From NCBI RefSeq assembly GCF_039536205.1, contig NZ_BAAAYL010000001.1, positions 310,001 through 374,000 of the forward strand: a stretch of 64,000 nucleotides of DNA. Reading direction: 5' to 3'. Source of the stretch: Streptomyces sannanensis (lineage in GTDB: Bacteria; Actinomycetota; Actinomycetes; Streptomycetales; Streptomycetaceae). This document shows, piece by piece, positions 25,181 to 34,839 of this stretch (within the stretch, counting starts at the first letter, position 1; each line of letters opens with the position of its first letter). Made by a program: the position numbers and the translations under genes. Below the pieces are notes generated by a model, which saw only the letters and a list, made by a program, of their open reading frames with translations, was not told the DNA's origin and made no database searches.

Positions 25181-26356
25181 ATGAACCGTTTCTCGACGCC
25201 TTGGGGCGAGTTCGATCTCACCCGCTTTCCGGAGGACCCGCGCGACCAGCTGCGCGCCTGGGACGCCGCCGACGAGTACCTGCTGCGACACCTGAAGGGA
25301 ACCGACGGCGAGCCGGCGGACCTCGCCGGCACCGTCGTCGTGGTGGGCGACCGGTGGGGTGCCCTGGTCACCGCACTGGCCGGGCACCGCCCCGTGCAGA
25401 TCACCGACTCGTTCCTCGGCCGGCAGGCGACCCTGGCCAACCTCGCGCGCAACGGTGCCGACGCGGACGCGGTGCGACTGCTGTCGACCCGGGACACGCC
25501 CCCGGAGCGGATCGATGTGCTGCTGGTCCGGGTCCCCAAGAGCCTGGCGCTGCTGGAGGACCAGCTGCACCGCCTGGCGCCCGCGGTGCACGCGGGTACG
25601 GTCGTCGTCGGGACGGGCATGGTCACCGAGATCCACACCTCGACGCTGAAGCTGTTCGAGCAGATCCTCGGCCCGACCCGGACCTCCCTCGCGGTCAAGA
25701 AGGCCCGACTGATCTTCTGCTCACCGGACCCCGGACTCCCCCGCACCGCCAGCCCCTGGCCGCTCACCTACGCGCTTCCGCAGGACATCGGAGCGATCTC
25801 CGGCCGGACCGTGACCAACCACGCGGGCATCTTCTGCGCGGAACGCCTCGACATCGGGAGCCGCTTCCTGCTGCAGAACCTCCCCCGGCGACGGGGCCCG
25901 GAGCACGTCGTGGACCTGGGCTGCGGCAACGGTGTGATCGGCACGGCCGCGGCGCTGTCCAATCCCGAGTCCGAGGTGACCTTCATCGACGAGTCGTACC
26001 AGGCGGTGGCCTCGGCGGAGGCCACGTTCCGGGCGAACTCCGACGCCAGGGCGGAGTTCCTGGCCGGTGACGCGCTGTCGGCCGTACCGGCCGGGACGGT
26101 GGACCTGGTGCTGAACAATCCTCCGTTCCACTCGCACCGGGCGACCACGGACGCGACGGCCTGGCGCATGTTCACCGGGGCGCGCAGGGCGCTGCGGCCG
26201 GGCGGTGAGCTGTGGGTCGTCGGCAACCGCCATCTCGGGTACCACGTGAAGCTTCGCAAGCTCTTCGGCAACTGCGAAGTCGTCGCCGGTAACCCCAAGT
26301 TCGTCATCCTGCGGGCCGCCAAGCGACGGCAGGGCGGCGCAGCAGGGTCTCGGTGA
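25181..26356 (+). CDS. RlmG/RsmC-like rRNA (guanine-N2) methyltransferase
   Basis: 391 aa with the two tandem methyltransferase-like halves of RsmC/RlmG: a degenerate N-terminal half (TVVVVGDRWGALVTALAG) and a catalytic C-terminal half with VVDLGCGNGVIG (SAM site) and LVLNNPPFHSH (NPPF catalytic motif). Such enzymes make m2G in 16S or 23S rRNA. ATG at 25181. The last 53 nt overlap the end of the convergent nucleoside hydrolase gene. Confidence 0.9.
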   Translation: MNRFSTPWGEFDLTRFPEDPRDQLRAWDAADEYLLRHLKGTDGEPADLAGTVVVVGDRWGALVTALAGHRPVQITDSFLGRQATLANLARNGADADAVRLLSTRDTPPERIDVLLVRVPKSLALLEDQLHRLAPAVHAGTVVVGTGMVTEIHTSTLKLFEQILGPTRTSLAVKKARLIFCSPDPGLPRTASPWPLTYALPQDIGAISGRTVTNHAGIFCAERLDIGSRFLLQNLPRRRGPEHVVDLGCGNGVIGTAAALSNPESEVTFIDESYQAVASAEATFRANSDARAEFLAGDALSAVPAGTVDLVLNNPPFHSHRATTDATAWRMFTGARRALRPGGELWVVGNRHLGYHVKLRKLFGNCEVVAGNPKFVILRAAKRRQGGAAGSR

Positions 26357-27296
26357 AGTCGGCGCTGAAGTCGCGCGGTCCGGTGGACAGGGCGACCCGG
26401 CCGGAGTGCCTGGTACGGGCCATGACGGCGGGCGGGTAGGTGTACTGGCCGGCCTTGTCCTCGGCCAGGAACACCGTCTTCCCCCGCGTCAGTTCGCTCG
26501 CGCACTCGACGACGACCGTGCCGGTGGCCGCCGAGACGAACGACTCGTCGGCGGCGACGCCCACCGCGAGGGGGTCGTGCAGCGGGCAGGTGTCCTCGCC
26601 CTTGTTGCGTTCGTACGTCTTCAGGTAGGCGCGCATCATACGGGCGGTCAGTTCCTGGCCGGGCCCCGCGGCCTCGAGGCGGGCCAGGTCGCCGTGGCCG
26701 AAGCGCCAGCCGTGGGTGGCGTCCAGCCCGACCATGGTGTATGGGATGCCGCTGGAGACCACGATGTCGGCGGCGTCCGCGTCGGCCCAGATGTTGAACT
26801 CGGCGACCGCGGTGACATTGCCGGGCACGAGGGCGGCACCGCCCATGAAGACCAGCTTGCGGACCCGGTGGGCCAGGCCCGGGTCGGCAAGCAGGGCGGT
26901 GGCCACATTGGTGAGCGGTCCGGTGGCGACGACGGTCAGCTCGCCCTCGTACCGCTTCGACAGCCGGATCAGCACGGCCGGCGCCGGCTCGGTCTGCTCG
27001 GGGACGGTGGAATCGGGCAGTGTCTCCTCGCCCAGGCCCGTCCTGCCGTGGAAGTCCACGGCATACTCGGTCCGGCTGATGTGCCGGCCGGAGCCGCGGT
27101 GGACCGGTACGTCGCCGTCGATGCCGAAGACCCGTGCCAGGCCGCGGGCATTGCGGAAGGTCTGCTCGGCGGGGGCATTGCCTCCGACGCTGGTATAGGC
27201 CTTCAGATCCCACAGCCCGGTGCCGAGCAGATACTGCAGGGCCACGGCGTCGTCGAGTCCCGGATCACTGTCGAGGACGATCGGTGCGAGCGCCAT
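26304..27296 (-). CDS. Inosine-uridine-preferring nucleoside hydrolase family
   Basis: 330 aa. The N-terminal VLDSDPGLDDAVAL holds the calcium-binding Asp cluster (D9, D11, D15, D16) that defines nucleoside N-ribohydrolases; VVATGPLTNVATALL and FMGGAALVPGNVT are further family blocks. It would split nucleosides into base and ribose for salvage. ATG at 27296. The flavoprotein gene lies 12 nt upstream on the same strand, so they may be co-transcribed. Confidence 0.92.
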   Translation of the reverse strand: MALAPIVLDSDPGLDDAVALQYLLGTGLWDLKAYTSVGGNAPAEQTFRNARGLARVFGIDGDVPVHRGSGRHISRTEYAVDFHGRTGLGEETLPDSTVPEQTEPAPAVLIRLSKRYEGELTVVATGPLTNVATALLADPGLAHRVRKLVFMGGAALVPGNVTAVAEFNIWADADAADIVVSSGIPYTMVGLDATHGWRFGHGDLARLEAAGPGQELTARMMRAYLKTYERNKGEDTCPLHDPLAVGVAADESFVSAATGTVVVECASELTRGKTVFLAEDKAGQYTYPPAVMARTRHSGRVALSTGPRDFSADFTETLLRRPAVAWRPAG

Positions 27297-27308
27297 GACT
27301 CGCCTCCT

Positions 27309-28739
27309 TCACTTCCGGTACGTCTCCAGCAGCCGCAGCCATACCTCGCTGATGGTCGGATAAGCCGGGACCGCGTGCCACAGCCGGTCGATGGGCACCT
27401 CGCCGGCGACCGCCACGGTTGCGGAGTGCAGCAGCTCTCCGACCCCGGGGCCCACGAACGTCGCGCCCAGCAGGACCTCCCGGTCAAGGTCGACGATCAT
27501 CCGGGCATGGCCGCGGTAGCCCTCGGCGTACAGCCCGGCGCCCGCCACCGCCCCGAGGTCGTGGTCGACGGCCCGTACCCGGTACCCGGCCGCTTCGGCG
27601 GCCTCGAGAGTGAGGCCGACGGAGGCGGCCTCCGGGTCCGTGAAGACCACCTGCGGTACGGCGGCGTGGTCGGCGGTCGCGGTGTGCGCGCCCCAGCGGC
27701 CGGTGTCCAGCGGCCGGCCTGCCGCCCGGGCCGCGATGGCGGGGCCCGCGATACGGGCCTGGTACTTGCCCTGATGGGTGAGCAGCGCCCGCCGGTTGAC
27801 GTCCCCGACCGCGTACAGCCAGTCGCTGCCCACCACCCGGCAGGTGTCGTCCACCTCCAGCCACGCGCCCGGCTCCAGGCCTACCGTCTCCAGGCCGATG
27901 TCCTCGGTGCGCGGGGCACGGCCCGTCGCGAACAGCACCTCGTCGGCCTCGATGTGCTCACCGCCGTCGAGAACCAGGGACACGGGATGTCCGGCGCCGC
28001 TGTCCCGTACCAGCGCGGCGACCGAGACGCCGGTACGGACCGTGACCCCGGCCTCGGTCAGCGCCTCGGCGACCAGGTCACCCGCGAAGGGCTCCATCCG
28101 GGGCAGCAGCCGGTCGCCGCGCACCAGGAGGGTCACCTCGGCCCCGAGGGCACGCCAGGCGGTGGCCATCTCGGTGCCCACCACTCCCCCGCCGACCACG
28201 GCGAGCCTGCCGGGGACCTGCTGGGCACTGGTTGCCTCGCGGCTGGTCCAGACATGCCCGTAGGCGAGGCCGGGCAGCGGAGGCAGCACGGCCCGGCTGC
28301 CGGTGCACACGGCGACCGCGTGCCGCGCGGTCAGGATGTGGCGGTCGCCCTCCGGGCCGCTGACGGTGACCCGGCGGGGGCCGGTCAGCCGGCCGTGGCC
28401 GCGGTAGAGCCTGGCGCCGATGCCGTCCACCCATTCGGCCTGGCCGTCGTCCTTCCAGTGCGCGGTCTTCTCGTCCCGGCGGGCGAGCACCGCCTGCGTG
28501 TCGAGCGGGCCGTCCACCGCCTGCCCAAGCCCGGGGAGGCGGCGTGCGTCCGCCCGGGCGATGACCGGGCGCAGCAGCGCCTTGCTGGGCATGCAGGCCC
28601 AGTACGAGCATTCGCCGCCGACCAGCTCGGACTCCACCACCGCCGTACTCAGGCCGGCGGCCCTGGTGCGGTCCGCCACGTTCTCGCCGGTGGGGCCTGC
28701 GCCCAGCACCACTACGTCGTATTCCGACTCCTCCGTCAT
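27309..28739 (-). CDS. Pyridine nucleotide-disulfide oxidoreductase (mercuric reductase/Lpd type)
   Basis: 476 aa flavoprotein. FAD motif VVLGAGPTGENVADR near residue 10; redox-active disulfide C44-x4-C49 in GGECSYWACMPSKALL; NADPH/NADH motif LAVVGGGVVGTEMATAW; C-terminal dimerisation domain with ATFVGPGVGELLHSATVA. The ancestral His-Glu pair at the C-terminus is partly altered (LWHAVPAYPTISEVW). The physiological substrate is not evident. ATG at 28739 faces the thioredoxin gene across a 117-nt divergent promoter region, which suggests shared thiol-redox function. Confidence 0.9.
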   Translation of the reverse strand: MTEESEYDVVVLGAGPTGENVADRTRAAGLSTAVVESELVGGECSYWACMPSKALLRPVIARADARRLPGLGQAVDGPLDTQAVLARRDEKTAHWKDDGQAEWVDGIGARLYRGHGRLTGPRRVTVSGPEGDRHILTARHAVAVCTGSRAVLPPLPGLAYGHVWTSREATSAQQVPGRLAVVGGGVVGTEMATAWRALGAEVTLLVRGDRLLPRMEPFAGDLVAEALTEAGVTVRTGVSVAALVRDSGAGHPVSLVLDGGEHIEADEVLFATGRAPRTEDIGLETVGLEPGAWLEVDDTCRVVGSDWLYAVGDVNRRALLTHQGKYQARIAGPAIAARAAGRPLDTGRWGAHTATADHAAVPQVVFTDPEAASVGLTLEAAEAAGYRVRAVDHDLGAVAGAGLYAEGYRGHARMIVDLDREVLLGATFVGPGVGELLHSATVAVAGEVPIDRLWHAVPAYPTISEVWLRLLETYRK

Positions 28740-28856
28740 ACGCACAGTCTGGTGCGGGTCGCACGGCGTGGCCACAGGGCGGGCGGAATACCCCCGGTAC
28801 GGTCCGGGTTGTGGCGGGTGGCTCCATCGGGGAGCCGGAAGGAAAGAGAGGGCGAC

Positions 28857-29222
28857 GTGGCGACTGTCGAGCTCACCAAGGACAACTTCGATCAGATCGT
28901 GTCGGAGAACGACTTCGTTCTGATCGACTTCTGGGCCGCGTGGTGCGGTCCGTGCCGGCAGTTCGGACCGGTCTTCGAAGCGGCCTCCGAGCGCCACGAG
29001 GACCTGGTCTTCGGCAAGGTCGACACGGAGGCCCAGCCGGAGCTGGCAGCGGCCTTCGGGATCAGCTCCATCCCCACGCTGATGATCGTGCGGGAGAAGG
29101 TCGCGGTCTTCGCCCAGCCGGGCGCCCTGCCCGCGCCCGCCCTGGAGGATCTGATCGGCCAGGCCCGCGCACTGGACATGGACGAGGTCCGCAAGTCCGT
29201 CGCGGAGGCGGAGGCCGGCTGA
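28857..29222 (+). CDS. Thioredoxin
   Basis: 121 aa with the canonical active site W-C30-G-P-C33 and the cis-proline segment SSIPTLMI. It reduces protein disulfides in the cytosol. GTG at 28857 is preceded by GGAAGGAAAGAGAGGG. The divergent neighbour is a flavoprotein disulfide reductase, but thioredoxin reductase itself is a different subfamily, so pairing is only suggestive. Confidence 0.93.
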   Translation: MATVELTKDNFDQIVSENDFVLIDFWAAWCGPCRQFGPVFEAASERHEDLVFGKVDTEAQPELAAAFGISSIPTLMIVREKVAVFAQPGALPAPALEDLIGQARALDMDEVRKSVAEAEAG

Positions 29223-29541
29223 CGCGGGGGTGTTGCGTGCGGCTGTGCCTGGTACTCGGTATCCCGCGCTGTTCCTGGTGGGCGCCGGCCTCTCCGTGCC
29301 GGGCGCACTCGCCGTACGCCCGATCCGTCCGCTGACCCGGTCGACACCCGTTCGCAGTACCGGAGCGGGCCGCCCTGCTCGTGAGGCGCGGCTTCGACGT
29401 CTCCGTACGGTCACCAGGGCGTGCCGCGCCCTCCACCGTGCGGCTTCGACGGCTTCATGTCCTCGCCGGACGAATGGATCTGACGCATGAGACGGGACCT
29501 CCCGCTACCCTGGTCACTGCCAGCGAGTAACGGGAGGTTCC
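29223..29541. other. Intergenic region, no supported gene
   Basis: 319 nt between thioredoxin and the amidase. A short frame with hydrophobic start (PALFLVGAGLSVPGALAV) is present, but no ribosome site or conserved composition supports it. Promoter of the amidase expected near the right end. Confidence 0.5.
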
Positions 29542-30963
29542 GTGTCGACACCTCTCCCGGCGGGTCTGCTGGACACCGCCCGCTCCCTCGCCCAAGGCGA
29601 CGTCTCCGCACGGGAGTTGACCGAGCAGACCCTCGAAAGGATCTCGGCGTCCCAGCCGGTGCTCAACGCCTTCCGGGTGGTACGCGCGGAGAGTGCGCTC
29701 GCCGAGGCCGAGGCCGCCGACCGGTTGCTGTCCGAGGGCGTCCGGCTGCCGCTGCTGGGTGTGCCGGTCGCCGTGAAGGACGACATGGACGTGGCCGGCG
29801 AACCGACCGCCTTCGGCTGTCCCGGCAGCTTCCCGCCGAAAGCCGCCGACAGCGAGGCGGTACGGCGCCTCAGGGCGGCCGGAGCCGTGATCGTCGGCAA
29901 GACGAACACCCCGGAGCTCGGGCAGTGGCCGTTCACCGAGGGGCCCGCTTTCGGGGACACCCGTAATCCCTGGAACACCCGCCACACACCCGGCGGTTCA
30001 TCGGGCGGGTCGGCCGCCGCGGTGGCGGCGGGACTCGTCCCGGCCGCCCTCGGCTCCGACGGCGCGGGATCCATACGGATCCCCGCCGCCTGGACCCACC
30101 TGGTCGGCATCAAGCCCCAGCGCGGCCGCATCTCCACCTGGCCCGACGCCGAGGCCTTCAACGGCATCACCGTCCATGGCGTGCTGGCCCGTACGGTCGC
30201 CGACGCCGCGCTGATGCTGGACGCCGCGAGCGGACCGCACACCGGCGATCTGCACCGGCCGCCCGCCGTCGACGCGTCCGCCGCCGCGAACCGCGACCCC
30301 GGCCGGCTGCGCATCGCGCTCTCCACACGGATGCCGTTCACCGCCACGTCCAAGCACCTGGACCCTCGCGTACGGGCCGCGGTGACCCGGCTGGCCGAGC
30401 GGCTGACGGCCCTCGGCCATGACGTCGCGGCAGCGGACCCCTCGTACGGCGCGGTCGGACCGGCCTTCATACCGCGCGCCACCGCCGGCCTGCGCGAGTG
30501 GGCGTCCCGCGTACCGGAACCGGCCCTGCTCGACCCGCGCACCCGTGGCACCGTCCGTCTGGGCGGACTGCTCGACGGAGCCCCGCTGCGCCTGGCGCGC
30601 CGGGCGGAGTCCGTACTCCACCGCCGCATCGGCGAAATCTTCGACCGCTTCGACGTCGTTCTGGCACCGACCACCGCCACTCCCCCACCCCCGGTGGGCG
30701 CCCTGATCGGTCTCTCCGGCCACCGCCTCGACCGCGCGGTGATCGCGGCCTGCCCCTACGCCTGGCCGTGGAACGTCCTCGGCTGGCCCGGCGTCAACGT
30801 CCCCGCGGGCTTCACACCCGACGGCCTGCCGCTCGGCGCCCAGCTCCTCGGCCCGGCGCACAGCGAGCCGCTGCTGATCTCACTGGCCGCACAACTCGAG
30901 TCGGACCAGCGCTGGTTCGAGCACCGGCCGCCCCCGCTCCATCGCCCCGGGCCCGCCTCATAG
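29542..30963 (+). CDS. Amidase (amidase-signature family)
   Basis: 473 aa. The Ser-cisSer-Lys triad is visible: K79 (VPVAVKDDMD), S154 in PGGSSGGSAAAVAAG, and nucleophile S177 in LGSDGAGSIRIPAA. It hydrolyses a carboxamide to acid and ammonia. GatA is unlikely because GatB/GatC are absent and the C-terminal region is of the free-standing type. GTG at 29542 has GGGAGG seven bases upstream. Confidence 0.93.
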   Translation: MSTPLPAGLLDTARSLAQGDVSARELTEQTLERISASQPVLNAFRVVRAESALAEAEAADRLLSEGVRLPLLGVPVAVKDDMDVAGEPTAFGCPGSFPPKAADSEAVRRLRAAGAVIVGKTNTPELGQWPFTEGPAFGDTRNPWNTRHTPGGSSGGSAAAVAAGLVPAALGSDGAGSIRIPAAWTHLVGIKPQRGRISTWPDAEAFNGITVHGVLARTVADAALMLDAASGPHTGDLHRPPAVDASAAANRDPGRLRIALSTRMPFTATSKHLDPRVRAAVTRLAERLTALGHDVAAADPSYGAVGPAFIPRATAGLREWASRVPEPALLDPRTRGTVRLGGLLDGAPLRLARRAESVLHRRIGEIFDRFDVVLAPTTATPPPPVGALIGLSGHRLDRAVIAACPYAWPWNVLGWPGVNVPAGFTPDGLPLGAQLLGPAHSEPLLISLAAQLESDQRWFEHRPPPLHRPGPAS

Positions 30964-31092
30964 GTACGCTCCCCGCATGGACGACGCGACGATGACGGGC
31001 CTGCTCGGACGGGTGACCGGCACGGCCGGGCTTCGCCCTCATCGGGCTCAAGCGCACCGGGCCGAGCCTGATGTGGACCGTCGTGTGGTTCC

Positions 31093-31275
31093 GTGCCGGC
31101 CGTACCGATCGCCGACGCGGGCGGGCTGACCGGCCTGTGGGCTGCGCTGGCCTGCGCGAACCTGCTCCAGGCCGGCAGCAAGCTGGTGTCCTTCCTGCGG
31201 CACGGCACGCAGGCCGGCGCAAGTGTCCCGGCCGGCACGCCCGTTGGGGACACTTCCCGGGTGGAGGCGGGGTGA
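31093..31275 (+). pseudogene. MATE-type efflux protein C-terminal fragment
   Basis: The frame reads GGLTGLWAALACANLLQAG followed by KLVSFLRHG and a polar tail to a stop, resembling the last transmembrane helix and tail of MATE exporters. Upstream sequence (FALIGLKRTGPSLMW in another frame) is out of register. A whole protein is about 450 aa, so only the end survives. Family assignment rests on one helix and is tentative. Confidence 0.45.
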
Positions 31276-31330
31276 GGCGGGCCTCCCGAACCTGAACCCT
31301 GTCGGCCACGCCGGCCGGTGTGCGCTGAAC

Positions 31331-31361
31331 GCGCTGATCGGGCGTGGAACCCGATCAGCGC
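31331..31361. terminator. 12-bp-stem hairpin
   Basis: GCGCTGATCGGG and CCCGATCAGCGC pair perfectly around a 7-nt loop. It sits after the MATE-like fragment and before the leftward ABM gene, so it could terminate transcription in either direction. Confidence 0.6.
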
Positions 31362-31626
31362 GTCGCGGACGACAGGGGTATCGAACGGGGCCGACGGCAT
31401 GTCGGACATGTTCGCCAAGACACTGACCATGGGCGGTACGGGCCTCGGCCTGACCCGGCAGCCGCTGGCCCAGATGGGGCCGGCGCAGCAGAACGGGCAT
31501 CAGGGCCGGCCGGCCACCAAGCCCCCCTCGCCGAGCGGATCCCGCTGGGCGAAGACGAGGAGGAGTGAGGCGGGCGCGTGGCCGGGCCGGTCGCACCCCG
31601 GCCGTACGCCGCCGCCGGGCGTGGCG

Positions 31627-31926
31627 TCAGGGTGCCAGCTGGCTGAAGCCCACTTCAAAGCGTTCGACCGAAACGACTCGCTGGCCTTCCCTCCGGGTGG
31701 TCTCCTCGCGGATCCGGGTGGCACGGTCCTCGCTGCCCCTCATGGTGTCCTCGTTCTCCCACAGGCTCAGCGTCATGGCTTTCCCGGAGGCCCGGTCGAG
31801 GAGGTAGTAGACGCCCCGGAAGCCGGGAAGGTCCTGGACCTGCTGGAAGGCCGACCTGGAACTGGCGGTCAGATCGCCCTTCGCAGGCACGGGTGACCCC
31901 TGGTAGGTGCTCAGCCTCGCGAACAT
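31627..31926 (-). CDS. ABM-like (antibiotic biosynthesis monooxygenase) domain protein
   Basis: 99 aa dimeric alpha/beta-barrel type: MFARLSTYQGSP at the start, LPGFRGVYYLLDRASGKAM and TLSLWENEDTMRGSE in the middle, RFEVGFSQLAP at the end, matching small ABM/stress-response domains. ABM proteins include heme-degrading and quinone-forming monooxygenases, but many are of unknown activity. GGGAGG lies upstream of both a GTG at 31935 and the ATG at 31926. Confidence 0.8.
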   Translation of the reverse strand: MFARLSTYQGSPVPAKGDLTASSRSAFQQVQDLPGFRGVYYLLDRASGKAMTLSLWENEDTMRGSEDRATRIREETTRREGQRVVSVERFEVGFSQLAP

Positions 31927-32014
31927 CGCTGTCACCACCTCCCTGGCGGCCCGCCGGCCGGAAGACCGGCCCCTCAAATCCAGGGTCCTCCGGCAGCCCG
32001 CACCCCGCCACCCG

Positions 32015-32410
32015 TCAGCCGTCCGCCGGCACCGCCCACAGCTCGGGGGCCTTCGAGGGCCCACAGCACGGTGCCGCGCACGCCATGCCGCCGCAGGACC
32101 GGCGGATGGCCGGCGTCCCCCCGGGCGTCCTGGCACCGGACGGTGCGCTGCACGCCTGCTTCGCGGTAGGTGAAGGCCGGGCGTGCGGGACTCCGTGTCC
32201 AGCCGGTACGACGCACCCCGCGCGAGGCGCGGTTCCTCGGCCTGCTTCCAGGTGACACGGCGGGCGCGGCCGGTCCCGCCGGGTCCCCAGTCCCAGCCGT
32301 AGACGGGCAGCACCATCTCGATCCGCTCCCGGGGGACGAGCGCGGTGGCGCACCGCAGGATGTCGGGCGTCCGGCCGCGGCGGGCGCGGACAGGGCCAGG
32401 GCGGGCAGCG
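32015..32410 (-). pseudogene. GH18 (spore-germination YaaH-like) hydrolase remnant
   Basis: Across three frames the minus strand reads VPRERIEMVLPVYGWDWG, RARRVTWKQAEEPRLARG, then YREAGVQRTVRC and HGVRGTVLWALEGPE, ending ELWAVPADG and a stop. This order of blocks matches the C-terminal part of glycosyl hydrolase family 18 proteins of the germination/LysM-chitinase type. At least two frameshifts and loss of the N-terminal half make it non-functional. Confidence 0.65.
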
Positions 32411-32551
32411 CCGCCGTGACGACGAGGTCGGCAGGCGAGCGAGGACATGGCGTGCCGGTCCATGGGCCACCACCTGAACGTCCGTCCCGGCCGGCCGTTC
32501 CCCGCTGCGGGATGGGCCGTACAGGTTCTAGCGTGGCAATCGTGACAAATC

Positions 32552-33385
32552 CTACCGAAGGGCCCCATGGTGAAACGCCGTCTCGAACGCCCGGCGGGTG
32601 GCCGCATCGGGCGTACGGTCCAGTACGCCGAAGACGATGTGCTCGAAATGGCCGGAGAACCGGCCCCCTGCCATCAGCAGCGCCTGGAATGCGTTCGCCA
32701 CCTGCGCCGGGTCGTTGCGGAACACCCCGCAGCCCCAGGCCCCCAGCACCAGCCTCCGGTAGCCGCAGACGGCGGCGGTCTCCAGCACTCGTTCGGCGCG
32801 GTCCGCCAGTGCGGCCGGGATCCGGCCGGCCAGCTCCGGCGTGGTCCGCAGGATCACCCCGGCGTTGGGTGCGGGCGCGGTCAGGAAACCCGCCCGGTAC
32901 GGCTCTTCCAGAAGCGTGCCCCGGTCGTCGCGGAAGACCGGCACGCCCGGCGAGTGAATCACCCGGTCGGAGTAGAAGACATCACGCTCGACCCGGTGGT
33001 GGTCGTAGAACTCCGGCACCCGCAGCAGGCAGGCGTACAGCGCGGAGGACCGGCACAGTGCCTCCTCCTGTGCCTGGGCGCCGTTCAGGAAGCCTCCGCC
33101 AGGATTGCGTGCCGAGGCGAAACCGAGGACGGCGACCGGGTCCGGCGCGGCGGATACGAGACGGCGGGCAGCCTCCAGGCTGCTTTCGGCCGTGACTTCG
33201 ATTACTGTCGTAAAGTCCCGGTCGGGTGTCACCGGGACGGGGTCCGGACCGTACAGCCGGGTTCCCGCCTCGGCCGCGGCCACGGAGGCGGCGATCGACA
33301 CCTCGTGCCCCGCGGGTGTCTCGTACCCGCCGGCCCTGACGATCTCCATGGTCTGCTGTGCGATGTTCCGCAGGCGTCTGCTCAT
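32552..33385 (-). CDS. Microbial PARG-like protein (TIGR02452 family)
   Basis: 277 aa macrodomain hydrolase. NPGGGFLNGAQAQEEALCR carries the GGG-x(n)-QEE signature of poly(ADP-ribose) glycohydrolase; the adjacent YSDRVIHSPGVPVFRDD and VLGAWGCGVFRNDP are family blocks. It would remove ADP-ribose chains or act on related ADP-ribosyl substrates in the cytosol. ATG at 33385 (MSRRLRN, GGAAGAAG upstream) was preferred over an ATG at 33490. It is divergent from egtA. Confidence 0.88.
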   Translation of the reverse strand: MSRRLRNIAQQTMEIVRAGGYETPAGHEVSIAASVAAAEAGTRLYGPDPVPVTPDRDFTTVIEVTAESSLEAARRLVSAAPDPVAVLGFASARNPGGGFLNGAQAQEEALCRSSALYACLLRVPEFYDHHRVERDVFYSDRVIHSPGVPVFRDDRGTLLEEPYRAGFLTAPAPNAGVILRTTPELAGRIPAALADRAERVLETAAVCGYRRLVLGAWGCGVFRNDPAQVANAFQALLMAGGRFSGHFEHIVFGVLDRTPDAATRRAFETAFHHGALR

Positions 33386-33564
33386 GCTTCTTCTTCCGTG
33401 TGGTTCTCGCGGAGCATCGTTGACGTCCAAGTGTCGTTGCCGCAACCCCATTTCCTCTCGAAAGGGCACCCTTGTGCGACTCCACGGCACGGGATTGGGT
33501 GGGACCCGGCGCCTCCCCGGTCCCGGGTCGGCGCGCTGACGGTATTCGGAAGGAGAAACCGGCC

Positions 33565-34839
33565 ATGCCTGCTGTGAGCATCCGGGGCGGCGACCCGCCG
33601 TTTTCCGAGGAAGCGGCGGAAGCGCTGCTGAGGGGCATCTGCTTCAAGACGGGCCCGCCCCGGTTCATCGGTGTCGAACTGGAGTGGCTCGTCCACGATC
33701 TGCACCGGCCGCATCTCCCCGTCTCCCCCGGCCGCCTCGAAGCGGCCGTCGCGGCACTCCGGGCCCTGCCCCTGCGGTCGGCCCTCACTGTCGAACCCGG
33801 CGGTCAGCTGGAGCTCAGCTCGCTCCCCGCCGCATCCCTGACGGAGGTCATCGACTCCGTATCCGCCGACCTGGGCGATGTACGCGCCGTACTGCGCGGC
33901 ATGGAACTCACCCTCGCCGGGGTCGGCCACGAACCCGTCCATCCGCCGCGCCGGCTGCTGCACGAGCCCCGGTACGATGCGCTGGAGGCGTGCCTGGACC
34001 GGGCGGGCCCGCTGGGGCGGTCCATGATGTGCTCCACCGCCTCCGTCCAGGTGTGTCTGGACACCGGCCACGAGGAGCCGGGACCGCTCGGCTACGCGCG
34101 ACGCTGGCGGCTCGCACACCTGCTCGGCGCCGTGCTGGTGGCGGCGTTCGCCAACTCCCCGCTGAGGAACGGGCGGCCGAGCGGCTGGCGCTCGGCCCGC
34201 CAGGCCGTGTGGGCCGGGCTCGACCCGCTGCGTGCCCTCGCGCCGCGCCCGGACGAGGAGCCGCGGACCGGCTGGGCACGGCACGCGCTGGACACCCCGG
34301 TGATGTGCATCCGCGCCGCCGACGGGCCGTGGACCGTACCTGAGGGGCTCACCTTCCGGCAGTGGCTGCGCACCGGCCGGCCACGTCCGCCCGCCCGGGC
34401 CGACCTCGAGTACCACCTGACCACGCTGTTCCCGCCGGTGCGCCCGCGCGGCCATCTCGAGCTGCGCATGATCGACGCACAGCCCGGCGAGGACGGCTGG
34501 ATGGTGCCGGTCGCCGTCACCACCGCGCTGTTCGACGATCCGGAGGCGTCGGAGACGGTCTACCGGGCCGTCAAACCGCTGGCCGAGACGGCAGGGGCGA
34601 TGCCCGCACCCCGCAATCCGCTGTGGCTGAACGCCGCCAGATACGGCCTGGCCGACCCCGAGTTGCACGCGGCCGCCGTCGTCTGCTTCTCCGCGGCCCT
34701 CGACGCACTCCCCCGGCTCGGCGCCCGCAGCGCCCTACGGGACGCGGTCGCCGCGTTCGCCGACCGCCATGTCGCCCGGGGCCGATGTCCCGCCGACGAT
34801 CTGCCCGTTCCCGCGCTCGGGAAGGAGACCCTCGCATGA
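33565..34839 (+). CDS. egtA: Glutamate-cysteine ligase EgtA (ergothioneine)
   Basis: 424 aa. EgtA makes gamma-glutamylcysteine, the sulfur donor for ergothioneine. GVELEWLVHDLHRPHLP near the start and the SMMCSTASVQVCLD stretch are glutamate-cysteine ligase type 2 blocks. ATG at 33565 has AAGGAGAA upstream. The stop overlaps the egtB start (ATGA), and the gene heads the operon egtABCD. Confidence 0.93.
   Translation: MPAVSIRGGDPPFSEEAAEALLRGICFKTGPPRFIGVELEWLVHDLHRPHLPVSPGRLEAAVAALRALPLRSALTVEPGGQLELSSLPAASLTEVIDSVSADLGDVRAVLRGMELTLAGVGHEPVHPPRRLLHEPRYDALEACLDRAGPLGRSMMCSTASVQVCLDTGHEEPGPLGYARRWRLAHLLGAVLVAAFANSPLRNGRPSGWRSARQAVWAGLDPLRALAPRPDEEPRTGWARHALDTPVMCIRAADGPWTVPEGLTFRQWLRTGRPRPPARADLEYHLTTLFPPVRPRGHLELRMIDAQPGEDGWMVPVAVTTALFDDPEASETVYRAVKPLAETAGAMPAPRNPLWLNAARYGLADPELHAAAVVCFSAALDALPRLGARSALRDAVAAFADRHVARGRCPADDLPVPALGKETLA

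Larger units (their letters stand above)
30964..31626. other. Intergenic region with decayed transporter piece and hairpin
   Basis: Holds the end of a MATE-like gene (31093-31275) and a 12-bp-stem hairpin (31331-31361). A frame from ATG 31399 (MSDMFAKTLTMGGTG) has no known relatives I can name and runs antisense into the next gene; not annotated. Confidence 0.5.

Noticed and set aside
26406..29222. 938-codon open frame on the plus strand across the nucleoside hydrolase and flavoprotein genes
   Set aside because: Antisense shadow of two well-recognised minus-strand genes; its product is Gly/Ala/Arg/His-rich with no domain, except that its last part is the real thioredoxin gene starting at 28857.
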